From positions 116,956,501 to 117,020,500 of the forward strand of contig NC_060215.1 of the NCBI RefSeq assembly GCF_021130785.1: DNA of 64,000 bases, read 5' to 3'. The DNA is from Homalodisca vitripennis. Lineage: Eukaryota; Arthropoda; Insecta; Hemiptera; Cicadellidae. Shown in pieces: positions 10,690-19,859 of the stretch; the stretch's first letter is position 1; each line of letters begins with the position of its first letter. The position numbers were made by a program, and so were the translations under genes. The notes under the pieces are model-generated. The model had not been told where the DNA came from. It saw only the letters and a program-made list of their open reading frames with translations, and searched no databases.

Positions 10690-11498
10690 AACTTTCAAAC
10701 TTAGAGAGAAAAATTTTGTTATCAGGAGTCAGGTGCTCGTTGACGTAGACGATCTTATCCGGGAAGGCGGAATTTATCTGTCGAGCAGTTAACCCTTTCT
10801 TGTCCTTATACTTGCTTAGTACTGTGTCCCGGATGAACCGTCTGGAGAACTGGACGATGAGGGGCGGGTGGGCGGTCCTTTCCGAAGGACGGTACTCGGT
10901 GGGCCGTCGAGATGTCGCTATCCTGGATCTCCACTCCCAAGGCAGCACCAACGTCTCTCACCAGGCCGACCACATCCTCCCTAGTGAGTCTCAGGAATAC
11001 CGTTGACTTCCACATTGTTCTTCCTAGAGTACTGTTCAAGTGCTCTAACTCTGTTCTTGAGAGAAGTCACCTCGGTATTAAGGGTGCTGTTCATAGCTGT
11101 TAGGCGCTCGTTTTCTTTCTTAACAGTGCTAATTCTTCTTTAATAGTTTTCATTAGGTTCGTAGACTCGTCCATTTTATTAGACATGAACTTTACAGATT
11201 CAGCTAGGGTATTTATCTCATTTCTTGTAGTTTTCATTTCTTCAATCATCTGCATTTTAAAATCTTGGAGAGCACTGATGAGGTCGTTATTAGAAAAATG
11301 TAGCCTTTCGACAAGTTTTACATCTCCAGTCTTTAAATGAACGAGTCTTTGTTTCCCACGACGTCCATCTTGGATGCACTTAGAATGAAAATACTTTTCA
11401 CAACTTCCAGCGCACTTCACCCTCTGATCTCTCTCGACATCATTACAGTCTATACCACAGATGCCACAGACAGACGACATATTAAAAACAAATACCAA
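10690..11498 (-). pseudogene. LINE ORF1 with PHD-type zinc finger, coiled coil and RNA-binding-like C-terminus
   Basis: 11498-11100 encodes CGICGIDCNDVERDQRVKC, then AGSCEKYFHSKCI, a Cys4-His-Cys-like PHD pattern. A helical ERLHFSNNDLISALQDFKMQ...IKEELALLRKK coiled coil follows. After a frame break, 11039-10690 continues with EDVVGLVRDVGAALGVEIQD, then DISTAHRVPS and PPLIVQFSRRFIRDTVLSKY, the fold pattern of LINE ORF1 RNA-binding domains. The role by family is an RNA-binding chaperone of the retrotransposition particle. It is frameshifted here. Confidence 0.78.
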
Positions 11499-11760
11499 AT
11501 ATATTCATTAACACAACAGCGAACGGTTTAGGTTAAACACAGTCAGTACGGCACTACGAGTAGAAACACGCAAGGCACACACAGTAGGTCTGTAGCGTCT
11601 TATCAGCTCGCCGGTTGGAGCTAGACTCTAGAATGAACTCATTACAGTGGAGAAAAACTGCCCACGAAAACTGGAGAAGTGCCTGCACGAAAACTGTATG
11701 TATATAGTACTTTACAGACTCAGGGACAATTCTGAACACAGGAAGATTTAAAAAGTCTCT

Positions 11761-12260
11761 GCCTTAACAACATGGATGGATTTTGGTGCCTTGGAGTCTC
11801 CAATCAGGATTATAATCAGTTATAATTACCACCCGGAAACTTGTGCATAATAAGAAAAATTGGATGTCTAGTGATTATTCAAATACTCTGTAACACAGAC
11901 TTTCAGTTGGATAACAAGTGATCCAAAGCAACCACAAAACTCTTGATCAAACATTAGGCACAAAATGGTAAAATATAGGTGGTGGTTTTACCTTGGTTTG
12001 CCATAGGTAAAATATGGCTGTAACTTTGTCAGATTCTGGTTAGACTGTGGGGCAGGAACACCTGTTTAACACTGTTGAACAAGAGAACATCATAAACCTG
12101 ATGAGGTCATTGATATACAGTAACTGCAGAATGCCTATGTTGTTGAAAGACGCAAAGATTGATATAATTAGACTAAATCTGTTTCAGCGGTAACACGTTG
12201 AATAAGTAACATCGTCTTTTCGCTGTGTTTTAAGATTCAAATGTAACTTACAAACATTAC
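11761..12260. other. Intron sequence, nothing recognised
   Basis: No coding match between the 5' end of the minus-strand LINE and the plus-strand RNase H LINE. It could include unrecognised 5' UTR. Confidence 0.5.
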
Positions 12261-12264
12261 ATAC

Positions 12265-14466
12265 GTGGTAGTCCCCATTATATGTGGATCTAATATAATA
12301 ACTATTTTTTTAATGGTCTATTTACAGTGCGTAGTCTACACATTGCAAAAATTGGGTGAAACAAGGTTAAGCTTGAGGGCGCGTTCATCCCGGTTCATCA
12401 CAGCCCCGTACCGTACTACCACTGCCAGCCTCTCTAGACACTGCTTGCCTATCTCAGAAGGCAGTGGGGACCCACTTAGTCCCACACAACACGCATACAT
12501 AGAAGGAAAATCAACCACCACTGCTCTCCACAGTTTAGTGAGAGAGGTGGAGAATACCTTCGAAAAAAAGGAAGCCCTAGTCAGCGTCTTCATGGACATT
12601 GAAGGAGCTTTCGACCAAGTAGCATATCAATCCATGAAGACTGCGATGGAACGTTTTGGAGTTTCCCCAGACGTAGTCAAATGGATAGTAGCCCTCCTAA
12701 AAAGCAGACAGGTGAAAGCCAAGTACGGGGACGAATCGGCTGCGATCACGGCCCAAAGAGGCTGCCCCCAGGGGGGAGTCTTATCTCCTCTCCTGTGGGC
12801 GATGGTAGTGGATGATCTCTTAAGAAAAGCAGAGAAGAGGGGGATAAGGCTACTATGTTATGCGGATGACCTAGTGCTTATGATTAAAGGGAAAAACATA
12901 GGCAGGCTGGAACGCCTAATACAAACAGAACTGAACTTCATAAGCAACTGGTGTCATGGGGAAGGTCTGCGGATCAACCCATCAAAAACTAATATGATTA
13001 CCTTTACCAGGAAAAGGAAATTCCAGCTAGCTAAACCGGTCCTGGAGGGAATCAGCATTAACCAAACAAAAGAAGTGAAATATCTGGGTTTAATTCTGGA
13101 TGAGAAGCTCACTTGGAACTCCCATATTAGAAACAAGACATCCAAAGCAATAATGGCCCTTGGGGCCTGTAAGAGACTCTTTGGATTTAAATGGGGACTT
13201 AAACCCAAAATGATATATTGGATTTACGAAACCATAGTAAAACCAATGGTCACATATGCTGCTTTAGTGTGGTGGCCGAAGGTCGAACAAACAACAGCTG
13301 CAAAAAGGCTACAGAGTCTTCAGAGGTTAGCTTGCTTAAGCATCACGGGAGCAATGAGCTCCTGCCCAACACTAGCAATGGAAGCGGTTCTGGGTTATAC
13401 TCCTCTTGGCCAGGAAGTGATGAGAACAGCTGCGATGAGCGCAATGAAGCTTCTAGGAACAAAGGTAATAATTGCTACCTCCCTAGAAGGCCACATGAAG
13501 ATATTGGAAAATTTCCCTGAGGCTGAAATGCTAACCAAAGTATCTGATACTATGGTTAAGAAATACTCCTTTGAAAAACCATACACGGTCTCTATCGGAA
13601 GTAGGGAGGAATGGATTAAAAGGGAGGCCTACCCTAAAAAAGGAGTCCTGAAGTTTTACACCGATGGTTCACTCCTAGACTCAAGGGCAGGATATGGAAT
13701 ACATGGACCTGGAGTTGACATGGCTGTGCCCCTAGGAAGACATGCCTCAGTTTTTCAGGCGGAAGTCATGGCAATAGATTCATGTTCTAGAAGACTCACA
13801 CAGTTGGGGACAAAAGGATTATCATACCTTATACTCTCTGATAGTCAGGCTGCACTGAAGGCACTGGTTACCTGTTCGATTGATTCGAAAGCGGTCTGGG
13901 AATGCAGGAATGCCCTAGCAGAGCTAGCAACAAATAACAGAGTAACACTCGGATGGGTGCCGGGTCATGAAGGAATTCATGGGAACGAAAAAGCGGACAT
14001 CCTCGCCAAAAAGGGAGCAGAATCCACTTTGGTGGGGCCTGAGCCAGGTTGTGGAATATCCTTCTCCAGCATTAAAGCTCTGGTTAAAGATTGGGAAAAG
14101 AGGACAAGATACAAGAATTGGAGCAGAGCCTCGGGTTTAAGAATATCCAAAATGTTTATCTCTCCTTATGCAAAAGGGTGGACAGCTCTCCTAGACCAGA
14201 ATAATGAGGATATAAGACTGATATTAGGAATGTTGACAGGACATGGCCCTCTGAGGAAGCACCTTTTGAAGGTAGGCCTTAGTCGGAGCAGCGAATGCAG
14301 ACTCTGTGGAGAGGAGGAAGAGTCAGCAGAGCACATTTGGTTGGATTGTCCTGCCATCGTAGAGACTAGGAAAAGATACTTGGGAGCATATCTCCTCAGC
14401 CCCAAGGACATCAGAGAACAGGAGCCCTTAAATTTGATTGGTTTTTGCAAAAGCCTCGGTTTTTGA
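12265..14466 (+). CDS. LINE polyprotein part: reverse transcriptase and RNase H (5'-truncated)
   Basis: An open frame of 733 codons. The first 65 or so residues are probably flank or a scrambled junction. From PLSPTQHAYIEGKSTTTALH it is clear RT, followed by FMDIEGAFDQV, RGCPQGGVLSPLLWAMVVDD, LLCYADDLVLMI (catalytic YADD) and VKYLGLILDEKLTWNSHI. RNase H follows at about residues 465-590: LKFYTDGSLLDSRAGYGI (first Asp), FQAEVMAI (Glu), YLILSDSQAALKAL (Asp) and LGWVPGHEGIHGNEKADILA (final Asp). A C-terminal CRLCGEEEESAEHIWLDC gives the CCHC motif. The catalytic residues of both enzymes look intact, but the endonuclease and ORF1 are missing, so it is not autonomous. It is antisense to Vps13. Confidence 0.9.
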   Translation: MVVPIICGSNIITIFLMVYLQCVVYTLQKLGETRLSLRARSSRFITAPYRTTTASLSRHCLPISEGSGDPLSPTQHAYIEGKSTTTALHSLVREVENTFEKKEALVSVFMDIEGAFDQVAYQSMKTAMERFGVSPDVVKWIVALLKSRQVKAKYGDESAAITAQRGCPQGGVLSPLLWAMVVDDLLRKAEKRGIRLLCYADDLVLMIKGKNIGRLERLIQTELNFISNWCHGEGLRINPSKTNMITFTRKRKFQLAKPVLEGISINQTKEVKYLGLILDEKLTWNSHIRNKTSKAIMALGACKRLFGFKWGLKPKMIYWIYETIVKPMVTYAALVWWPKVEQTTAAKRLQSLQRLACLSITGAMSSCPTLAMEAVLGYTPLGQEVMRTAAMSAMKLLGTKVIIATSLEGHMKILENFPEAEMLTKVSDTMVKKYSFEKPYTVSIGSREEWIKREAYPKKGVLKFYTDGSLLDSRAGYGIHGPGVDMAVPLGRHASVFQAEVMAIDSCSRRLTQLGTKGLSYLILSDSQAALKALVTCSIDSKAVWECRNALAELATNNRVTLGWVPGHEGIHGNEKADILAKKGAESTLVGPEPGCGISFSSIKALVKDWEKRTRYKNWSRASGLRISKMFISPYAKGWTALLDQNNEDIRLILGMLTGHGPLRKHLLKVGLSRSSECRLCGEEEESAEHIWLDCPAIVETRKRYLGAYLLSPKDIREQEPLNLIGFCKSLGF

Positions 14467-14541
14467 GGGCACAAATAAAAGTAAGGGAGGCGCAAAGGTC
14501 CTTTTAGGACTAAGTGCGGGGACAAAGTGTCCCTCAGAAGG

Positions 14542-14583
<42 letters not shown>
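12350..14583 (+). mobile_element. 5'-truncated LINE with RNase H and poly(A) tail
   Basis: The element begins inside the RT domain (5' junction somewhere in 12350-12470), runs through RT, RNase H and a terminal zinc knuckle, and has a 75-nt 3' UTR and a pure run of 42 A at 14542-14583. RNase H after RT plus a poly(A) tail places it in the I/LOA/R1-group of LINEs rather than CR1. An unbroken reading frame and a pure A tail indicate a young insertion. I could not identify convincing target-site duplications. Confidence 0.88.
14542..14583 (+). repeat. Poly(A) tail of the RNase H LINE
   Basis: 42 uninterrupted A residues, unusually pure, directly after the short 3' UTR. Confidence 0.97.
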
Positions 14584-14585
<2 letters not shown>

Positions 14586-14828
14586 ATTACTAGACTCAAT
14601 TGAATTGATAAAAAATACGACAGTGCAATTGGTTACACAGGCTTACAGCCGACAGCCATGATCGGACACGTGAATCAATTTCACTGGAAGTTGGGCAAAT
14701 ATGACGCCTAGTCTCTTCTCCACGCCCGCTTAAACGCTGTGTTCACCATGAACAGAAAAAAAAAACATTTTGCGTATTAAATGGTTGATGTTTTACATTG
14801 TTCAAGAAAAGGTTACTTTTTCCAAAAG

Positions 14829-14890
14829 GTGTGCCGGATTACAAAGCATGCCAAACTACGGGATGCCGGACTAATGGAATTTTACTGTAG
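14829..14890. repeat. Possible pogo/Tigger-like transposon end
   Basis: Read on the minus strand, the sequence CTACAGTAAAATTCCATTAG followed by TCCGGCATCCC resembles the terminal repeats of pogo/Tigger elements, with an internal repeated 'ccggatta/ccggacta' motif. I see no matching opposite end or transposase. This may be a solo terminus. Confidence 0.35.
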
Positions 14891-15221
14891 ATGACAACAT
14901 ACCTCAGTTTTCTGTTGCATGATGCTTCACGGAAATATTATTTCAAATTGAAAATATTTAAGATAACAGATTGTAATGTGAATTTTCTCCTTAATAACTA
15001 ACTTTTATACAAACATGAAAACTAATAATAACAACTTTAATATTTGAAAAAGAAATTTTGTTTTATTAATTAAAAATGTTGGGTTTAAAAACATTTTCTG
15101 CAACTCTGTCTTATAGAGCTGATAACTTTCTATGGTTTGAATATTTCTCAACCAAAGCCTTCCCACCAAAGAATGTTTATGCAGAATAAGGGTAAATACA
15201 AATTGTTTAATTAACACTAAC

Positions 15222-15367
15222 CTGACTTGTTGCACCACGAATACTTTTGGACTTGGTCATGTGGATATGTGTTGTCTGATGTTGAAGACCTGACATGACG
15301 AAGTCTGATATTGACATAAGATGTTCTATATTCAGTATCAGGATGAAACTGTACACTCTCACGTCCA
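15222..15367 (-). CDS. Vps13: Vps13 exon I
   Basis: A 146-nt exon with acceptor gatgttttgcag at 15368 and donor CAG|GTTAGT at 15221. It begins with two bases completing a split codon with exon H. It encodes DVRVYSFILILNIEHLMSIS then DFVMSGLQHQ, the VPS13 block 'VDVR.YSF.L..SIEYLM...DF', and ends GATSQ at phase 0. The correct frame is not the longest open one here; the match and the splice phases fix it. Confidence 0.93.
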
Positions 15368-16112
15368 CTGCAAAACATCCCATATACTATTAAGTAGGTC
15401 ACTACTACTAGTTTATTAAAATGAGCTACAGTGAATAATCAAATCCTCACATTAATTTATTACCTAAATTCATATTCAATACCTCAACTGCAATAAACTT
15501 ATACTTTTATATGCACGCTATTTAGGATACTGATACTTTATAAAAATTTTAAGCCCCATATGAAGCACTTCAATATAATAAACCTTTTAAACTATTCTTC
15601 AAACAAACAACACTTGATGTTAAAAAATAACCCTCCATTACACATTAAACAACATTGTAATTGCATTAAAAAATATTGTTATAATCCGAGAAAAGAACAT
15701 AAAACTTCTATATTAGTGCACAAAATTGTTTTACTTAAAAGAATTTATTGGAATTTGCCAAAGTATTTAAACAAATGAAGAAGTTAAAGTTTTATTCATG
15801 AAACATTGTTCAATGTTTGTTCTACAAAACAATACTTTGCTTGAGTCCCTATACACAAAATAAAAGCTGTAACCCCAACATCTGCCATCACCAGTAAAGG
15901 AAACAGGGATTTTTGTGAGTTTAATAAAGTGAATTAGACTACTGAAAAAATAATGTAACCCGTAAATTTCATATCTGCTGTACAATTTTTACTTGTTCAA
16001 TCATAATTTTTACATGCTATATACAATAAAGGAAGAAACAACAATAAAGAAATATCTTTAAAAATTGCTAGAGAGGTCAAATTTTCACAGAATATTTTTA
16101 AAACCTATTTAA
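15368..16112. other. Intron sequence, nothing recognised
   Basis: AT-rich; no domain or repeat signal between exon I and the left end of the 16.1-kb piggyBac-like element. Confidence 0.6.
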
Positions 16113-16125
16113 CCCTTTTAGTGCC

Positions 16126-16190
16126 AACGTCCGTATATACAGACGTTTGAATAACTACCGAAGAATGCCGACGTCCGTATATACGGACGT
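16126..16190. repeat. Pair of 20-22 bp palindromes at the piggyBac left end
   Basis: 16126-16147 contains AACGTCCGTATATACAGACG followed by TT, an almost perfect palindrome. 16171-16190 is ACGTCCGTATATACGGACGT, a perfect 20-bp palindrome. Their starts are about 44 bp apart and begin 13 bp inside the transposon end. They could be transposase-binding subterminal repeats or cruciform-forming sites. Confidence 0.9.
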
Positions 16191-16475
16191 TCGGAATAAA
16201 AGTTATACCGCAATCATTTTTTAACTTGTTATGAATTTGTTGGTATACAAACAATCAGAATGAACCAATCTACATAAAAAAATAATAATATTAATATCGT
16301 AAGGTTAGTCAGGTGTTTAGCCATGATAGAAATGGCCGTGGTTGTTGCATCAGACAAAGTTGTGTCAGCTGATAGTTCACGTCTAACCTCTGTGTTTGGT
16401 TGTTTGTGTTCCTGCTTCCACAGTGTTTGTTTGTTGATAAATAGTTTACTAACATAAAAAGTAAACTTCATTAAA

Positions 16476-16535
16476 ATGAAACGCTCGCGATCTCCACTTA
16501 GCGAGAATACAGTTCTTGCCGTATTAGAATCAGAT
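16476..16535 (+). pseudogene. piggyBac transposase N-terminus, split by LINE insertion
   Basis: Starts ATG AAA CGC; encodes MKRSRSPLSENTVLAVLESD. The downstream continuation at 19973 (DDLSDCALSDE, then TAA) was separated by the LINE. Only about 30 codons existed before the insertion, so this was already a non-autonomous element. Confidence 0.55.
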
Positions 16536-16683
16536 ACTCACCCCGCCAGAAAAACTGTCTGTAACAGCACTGACAGGGGAACCCAGCCAACCGACAAATT
16601 TAACAGAGGGAATCAGCCAAACCCCACCAGAAAAACTGTCTATAACAGCATTAAGCGACGATGAAGATTTTAATATCATAGAG

Positions 16684-17019
16684 GTGGAAGCTGATATTCA
16701 CTTCCCGGATCCCTCATCTGTATTGGACAAACCAATTTCTCAGCTCAGAACTTTATCATCTGCTAGATGTAGCCATGAAAAACCTTCTGTAACTGCAAAA
16801 AAACTGGATCCATCTGAATTGATTGAAGAATTTTTTAATAAAAACATTGACTGCTACAGGGAAAACCAACGACAATTAACTAAATCCTCTGACAACAGTA
16901 ATAAAAGCACTCATTTTTTAGACATGGGACAAAAACAAAAAGACAAAGAGAAAATACACTACAAAACCAGGACTTTTGTAAACAAAAAATATATCAAGCC
17001 AAAAACAGTAAAAGATTAG
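16684..17019 (+). CDS. LINE ORF1 (short, N-terminus uncertain)
   Basis: The first ATG gives 111 codons, MEADIHFPDPSSVLDKPISQ to YIKPKTVKD. The frame is open further upstream to the element's 5' end, with a duplicated PPEKLSVTAL / PPEKLSITAL motif at about 16545-16650, so the copy may lack its original start. No zinc finger, coiled coil or esterase motif is visible. The C-terminus is lysine-rich, as expected of an RNA-binding protein. It ends 3 nt before the conventional ORF2 start; see the frameshift finding. Confidence 0.6.
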   Translation: MEADIHFPDPSSVLDKPISQLRTLSSARCSHEKPSVTAKKLDPSELIEEFFNKNIDCYRENQRQLTKSSDNSNKSTHFLDMGQKQKDKEKIHYKTRTFVNKKYIKPKTVKD

Positions 17020-17021
17020 TA

Positions 17022-19859
17022 GTGGCACACCAAAATGTAGATGGACTACAGAATAAAATTGAGAGAGTAACACACTTTCTTCACTACACTAAGCCCGACA
17101 TAGTAATACTATCAGAACATGGCCTAATGTTTGAAAAGTTAGAACATACCAGACTTACAGGGTATAGCTTAATTGGAGGGTTCAGCAGACAGAATCACAA
17201 AAAAGGAGGTGTTGCTGTATTTGCAAAATCCAATGTGCAAAATGACATAACATTTGTCTCAACATCCAACCCAGCCTCAGAATGTATATGTGAAACAACC
17301 CTTCTTAAAATAAAACTGAAAAAACAGCAACTGTATATTCTAGGGGTATACAGATCACCTAGCAGTAATCTTGACCAAGCCATTGAAGTACTCATGGCTC
17401 AACTAGACAACGCTCTTACAACAAATAATCCTATGATTGTAATGGGTGATATAAATGTAGATGCCATGACAGTGAATGAAAACACACTGAAACTGGAAGA
17501 AGCACTCCTAGGATATGACTTGAGAAGACTTAAACTGCCCCCCACAAGAATAACGCATAGTAGCCAAACCTCCATCGACTTTATATGTACAAACATGAGT
17601 GAAGCTGACATATCTACCCAAGTCCTCGACACAGGAATATCCGACCACTGTGCCCAGTTATGTAAAATCAATACAGACAAAAGACTCATCCCAGCACAGA
17701 CACTGACAAGAAAAATAAACAAATATACAATGGAGGACTTAAGACTTTTACTGGAAGTAAAGGACTGGAGTAAGGTATTACAAACAAGCAATGTTGATGA
17801 CGCATTTGAAATGTTCCACAAAACACTTCAACAAGCATTAGACATCTCCTGTCCTCTCTCTATTATAAAACTAAAAAAGAACAACCTCAAAAAAATATGG
17901 GATGCAGAAAGCAATGAGCTCAAGGACAATTACCTAGAAGCCATAAACCGAGCAATTCTCACAGGGAAACCAGAGGATAAGATGGAAGTAGCACAAAAGA
18001 AGAAAGCCTATGATCTGAAATTAAAAACACTTAAGAAAGAAGAGATCGCAAACAGATTTGAGGAAGCAGACAACAAGACCAAAGTTTTATGGAATATAAT
18101 TAACCAGGAAAGAAAGTCTCGTACCTCAAACATGCAGCTAGACACTCTCATCGTCAACAGGGAAACCATCTCTTCACCAACAGAAATAGCAAATCATCTC
18201 AATGAATTTTTTGCAACCACAGCTGAAAGAACACTCATGAACAGTACACAGAATAACAAACACACGAAAACAATAACCCAAGACACCTCAAAATGCAATT
18301 TGTACTTCTATAAAACAAACTGTGATGAAATTGGCAAAATTATAAATGGACTAAAACAAAAGTCCTCAGCAGGAGAAGATGATTTTTCATCAAAATTGGT
18401 TAAATATTGCAAAAATGAAATTCTCATCCCACTAACAAATTTAATTAATAAATCTCTTTCCCAAGGAATATTTCCAAATTGTTTAAAAACTTCAAAAATA
18501 TATCCTAAATATAAAGACGGTCAAACGAATGAACCATGCAACTACCGCCCCATTTCACTAATATCAACCTTCTCAAAGATTCTAGAACGTGTCATCTTGA
18601 AAAGACTTCTAGGCCACCTGAATCAAAATGAACTTCTTACTCCAAGACAGCATGGCTTCAAGAAGAATAAATCAACAACCACAGCAATAACTCAGCTAGT
18701 TGAATCTATTATCGACAAACTAGAAGAAGGTTGTATAGCCACAAGTATCTTCCTAGACTTCAGTAAGGCCTTTGACTGCCTAGAGCATGGCTTAGTAATT
18801 GAAAAACTCAGATCATTAGGAATTGAAGACAAAGAGGCAGACTGGTTCAAGAGCTACTTGAGCAACAGGAAACAACTCGTAGAGCTTACATCATCAAGCA
18901 ACGGAATAATTCACAAAATAAAGTCGGAACTGTTACCAGTAACAAGAGGCGTACCTCAAGGATCTGTGCTTGGTCCAGTGCTTTACACTCTTTTGACAAA
19001 TGACTTCCCACAATATCTGGAGAAATACTGCAAGGTTGTGATGTATGCTGATGACACTGCCCTTATTATTACTGAGAAAGACAAAGAACAACTTGACATC
19101 AATTCGTATATAGCTTTTGATATGGCAAAGCAATACTGCCATATCAATGATCTGGTACTAAATGAGAAGAAAACACAGCAGCTAATTTTCACTGCCTCCC
19201 GAAACCATCACAGGGGTCTCCCAGAGCTAGAGGTAACAACATCAACAAAATACCTAGGTCTGACTCTAGACAACAAACTATCCTGGGAGCCTCATGTGGA
19301 TAAACTCTGCAAAAAACTTAGCTCCTGCCTTTATGTAGTACGACGAATTAAACAAATTAGCAATATAGATATGGGTAAATCAGCCTACCATTCTCTCTTT
19401 GAGTCCCACCTTAGATATGGATTAATTGTATGGGGAAGTACAACAGCAACAAATTTACAAAGAGTATTAGTAATACAAAAGAGAACCATCAGAGCTCTTA
19501 CTGGACTGAGACCACGAGACAGTTGCAGGGAAGCCTTCAGAGAACTGAGGATTTTAACAGTAGTAGCTCTTTATATAATTGATACTATTTTGCACTCTAT
19601 AACAACTGGACAGACTAGAACTGGAGACCATCACAGCTACAACACAAGAAATAGACACCACTTTGCTCTTGAAACACACCACCTAAGTTTATATGAGAGG
19701 AAACCATCATACAAAGGAGCAATCTATTTCAACATTCTACCAGACTCACTGAAGAAAACACCAGCCAAACACCTGAAGAACTCACTCGAAAGTTGGTTTC
19801 TCCAGCAGCCCTTCTACACTATTCAAGAGTTCATAAACTGGAAATCAATTGCATCATGA
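17022..19859 (+). CDS. LINE ORF2: endonuclease and reverse transcriptase, intact
   Basis: 945 codons without a stop. Endonuclease (about residues 1-215): HQNVDGLQNKIERVTHFLHY, PDIVILSEHGL (catalytic Glu), GGVAVFAKS, LGVYRSPSSNLDQ, MGDINVDAM (Asp/Asn) and DTGISDHCAQL (SDH). RT (about residues 440-800): PCNYRPISLISTFSKILERV, QHGFKKNKSTTTAI, FLDFSKAFDCLEHG, GVPQGSVLGPVLYTLLTND, MYADDTALII (YADD) and TKYLGLTLDNKLSWEPHVD. The tail ends QQPFYTIQEFINWKS. All catalytic motifs are present. The frame starts at GTG with no ATG nearby. CR1/Jockey-group; probably able to nick and copy if expressed. Antisense to Vps13. Confidence 0.93.
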   Translation: MAHQNVDGLQNKIERVTHFLHYTKPDIVILSEHGLMFEKLEHTRLTGYSLIGGFSRQNHKKGGVAVFAKSNVQNDITFVSTSNPASECICETTLLKIKLKKQQLYILGVYRSPSSNLDQAIEVLMAQLDNALTTNNPMIVMGDINVDAMTVNENTLKLEEALLGYDLRRLKLPPTRITHSSQTSIDFICTNMSEADISTQVLDTGISDHCAQLCKINTDKRLIPAQTLTRKINKYTMEDLRLLLEVKDWSKVLQTSNVDDAFEMFHKTLQQALDISCPLSIIKLKKNNLKKIWDAESNELKDNYLEAINRAILTGKPEDKMEVAQKKKAYDLKLKTLKKEEIANRFEEADNKTKVLWNIINQERKSRTSNMQLDTLIVNRETISSPTEIANHLNEFFATTAERTLMNSTQNNKHTKTITQDTSKCNLYFYKTNCDEIGKIINGLKQKSSAGEDDFSSKLVKYCKNEILIPLTNLINKSLSQGIFPNCLKTSKIYPKYKDGQTNEPCNYRPISLISTFSKILERVILKRLLGHLNQNELLTPRQHGFKKNKSTTTAITQLVESIIDKLEEGCIATSIFLDFSKAFDCLEHGLVIEKLRSLGIEDKEADWFKSYLSNRKQLVELTSSSNGIIHKIKSELLPVTRGVPQGSVLGPVLYTLLTNDFPQYLEKYCKVVMYADDTALIITEKDKEQLDINSYIAFDMAKQYCHINDLVLNEKKTQQLIFTASRNHHRGLPELEVTTSTKYLGLTLDNKLSWEPHVDKLCKKLSSCLYVVRRIKQISNIDMGKSAYHSLFESHLRYGLIVWGSTTATNLQRVLVIQKRTIRALTGLRPRDSCREAFRELRILTVVALYIIDTILHSITTGQTRTGDHHSYNTRNRHHFALETHHLSLYERKPSYKGAIYFNILPDSLKKTPAKHLKNSLESWFLQQPFYTIQEFINWKSIAS

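Larger units (their letters stand above)
7031..11760 (-). mobile_element. LINE with PHD-finger ORF1, nearly full length but decayed
   Basis: Reading on the minus strand from about 11.76 kb: a 5' UTR, an ORF1 with a zinc finger and coiled coil (11498-10690), an apurinic-type endonuclease (10317-about 9600), a linker (9600-8960), a reverse transcriptase (about 8870-7400), a 3' UTR and an ATGAATAA repeat tail at 7038-7067. This is the architecture of CR1/Jockey-group LINEs with PHD ORF1. Many frameshifts and stops show that it is an old copy. The 5' boundary is a guess. Confidence 0.8.

Noticed and set aside
12240..14600. Target-site duplication of the RNase H LINE (cattac at about 12256 and 14585)
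   Set aside because: Only a short, imperfect match, and the 5' junction is not located; not convincing.
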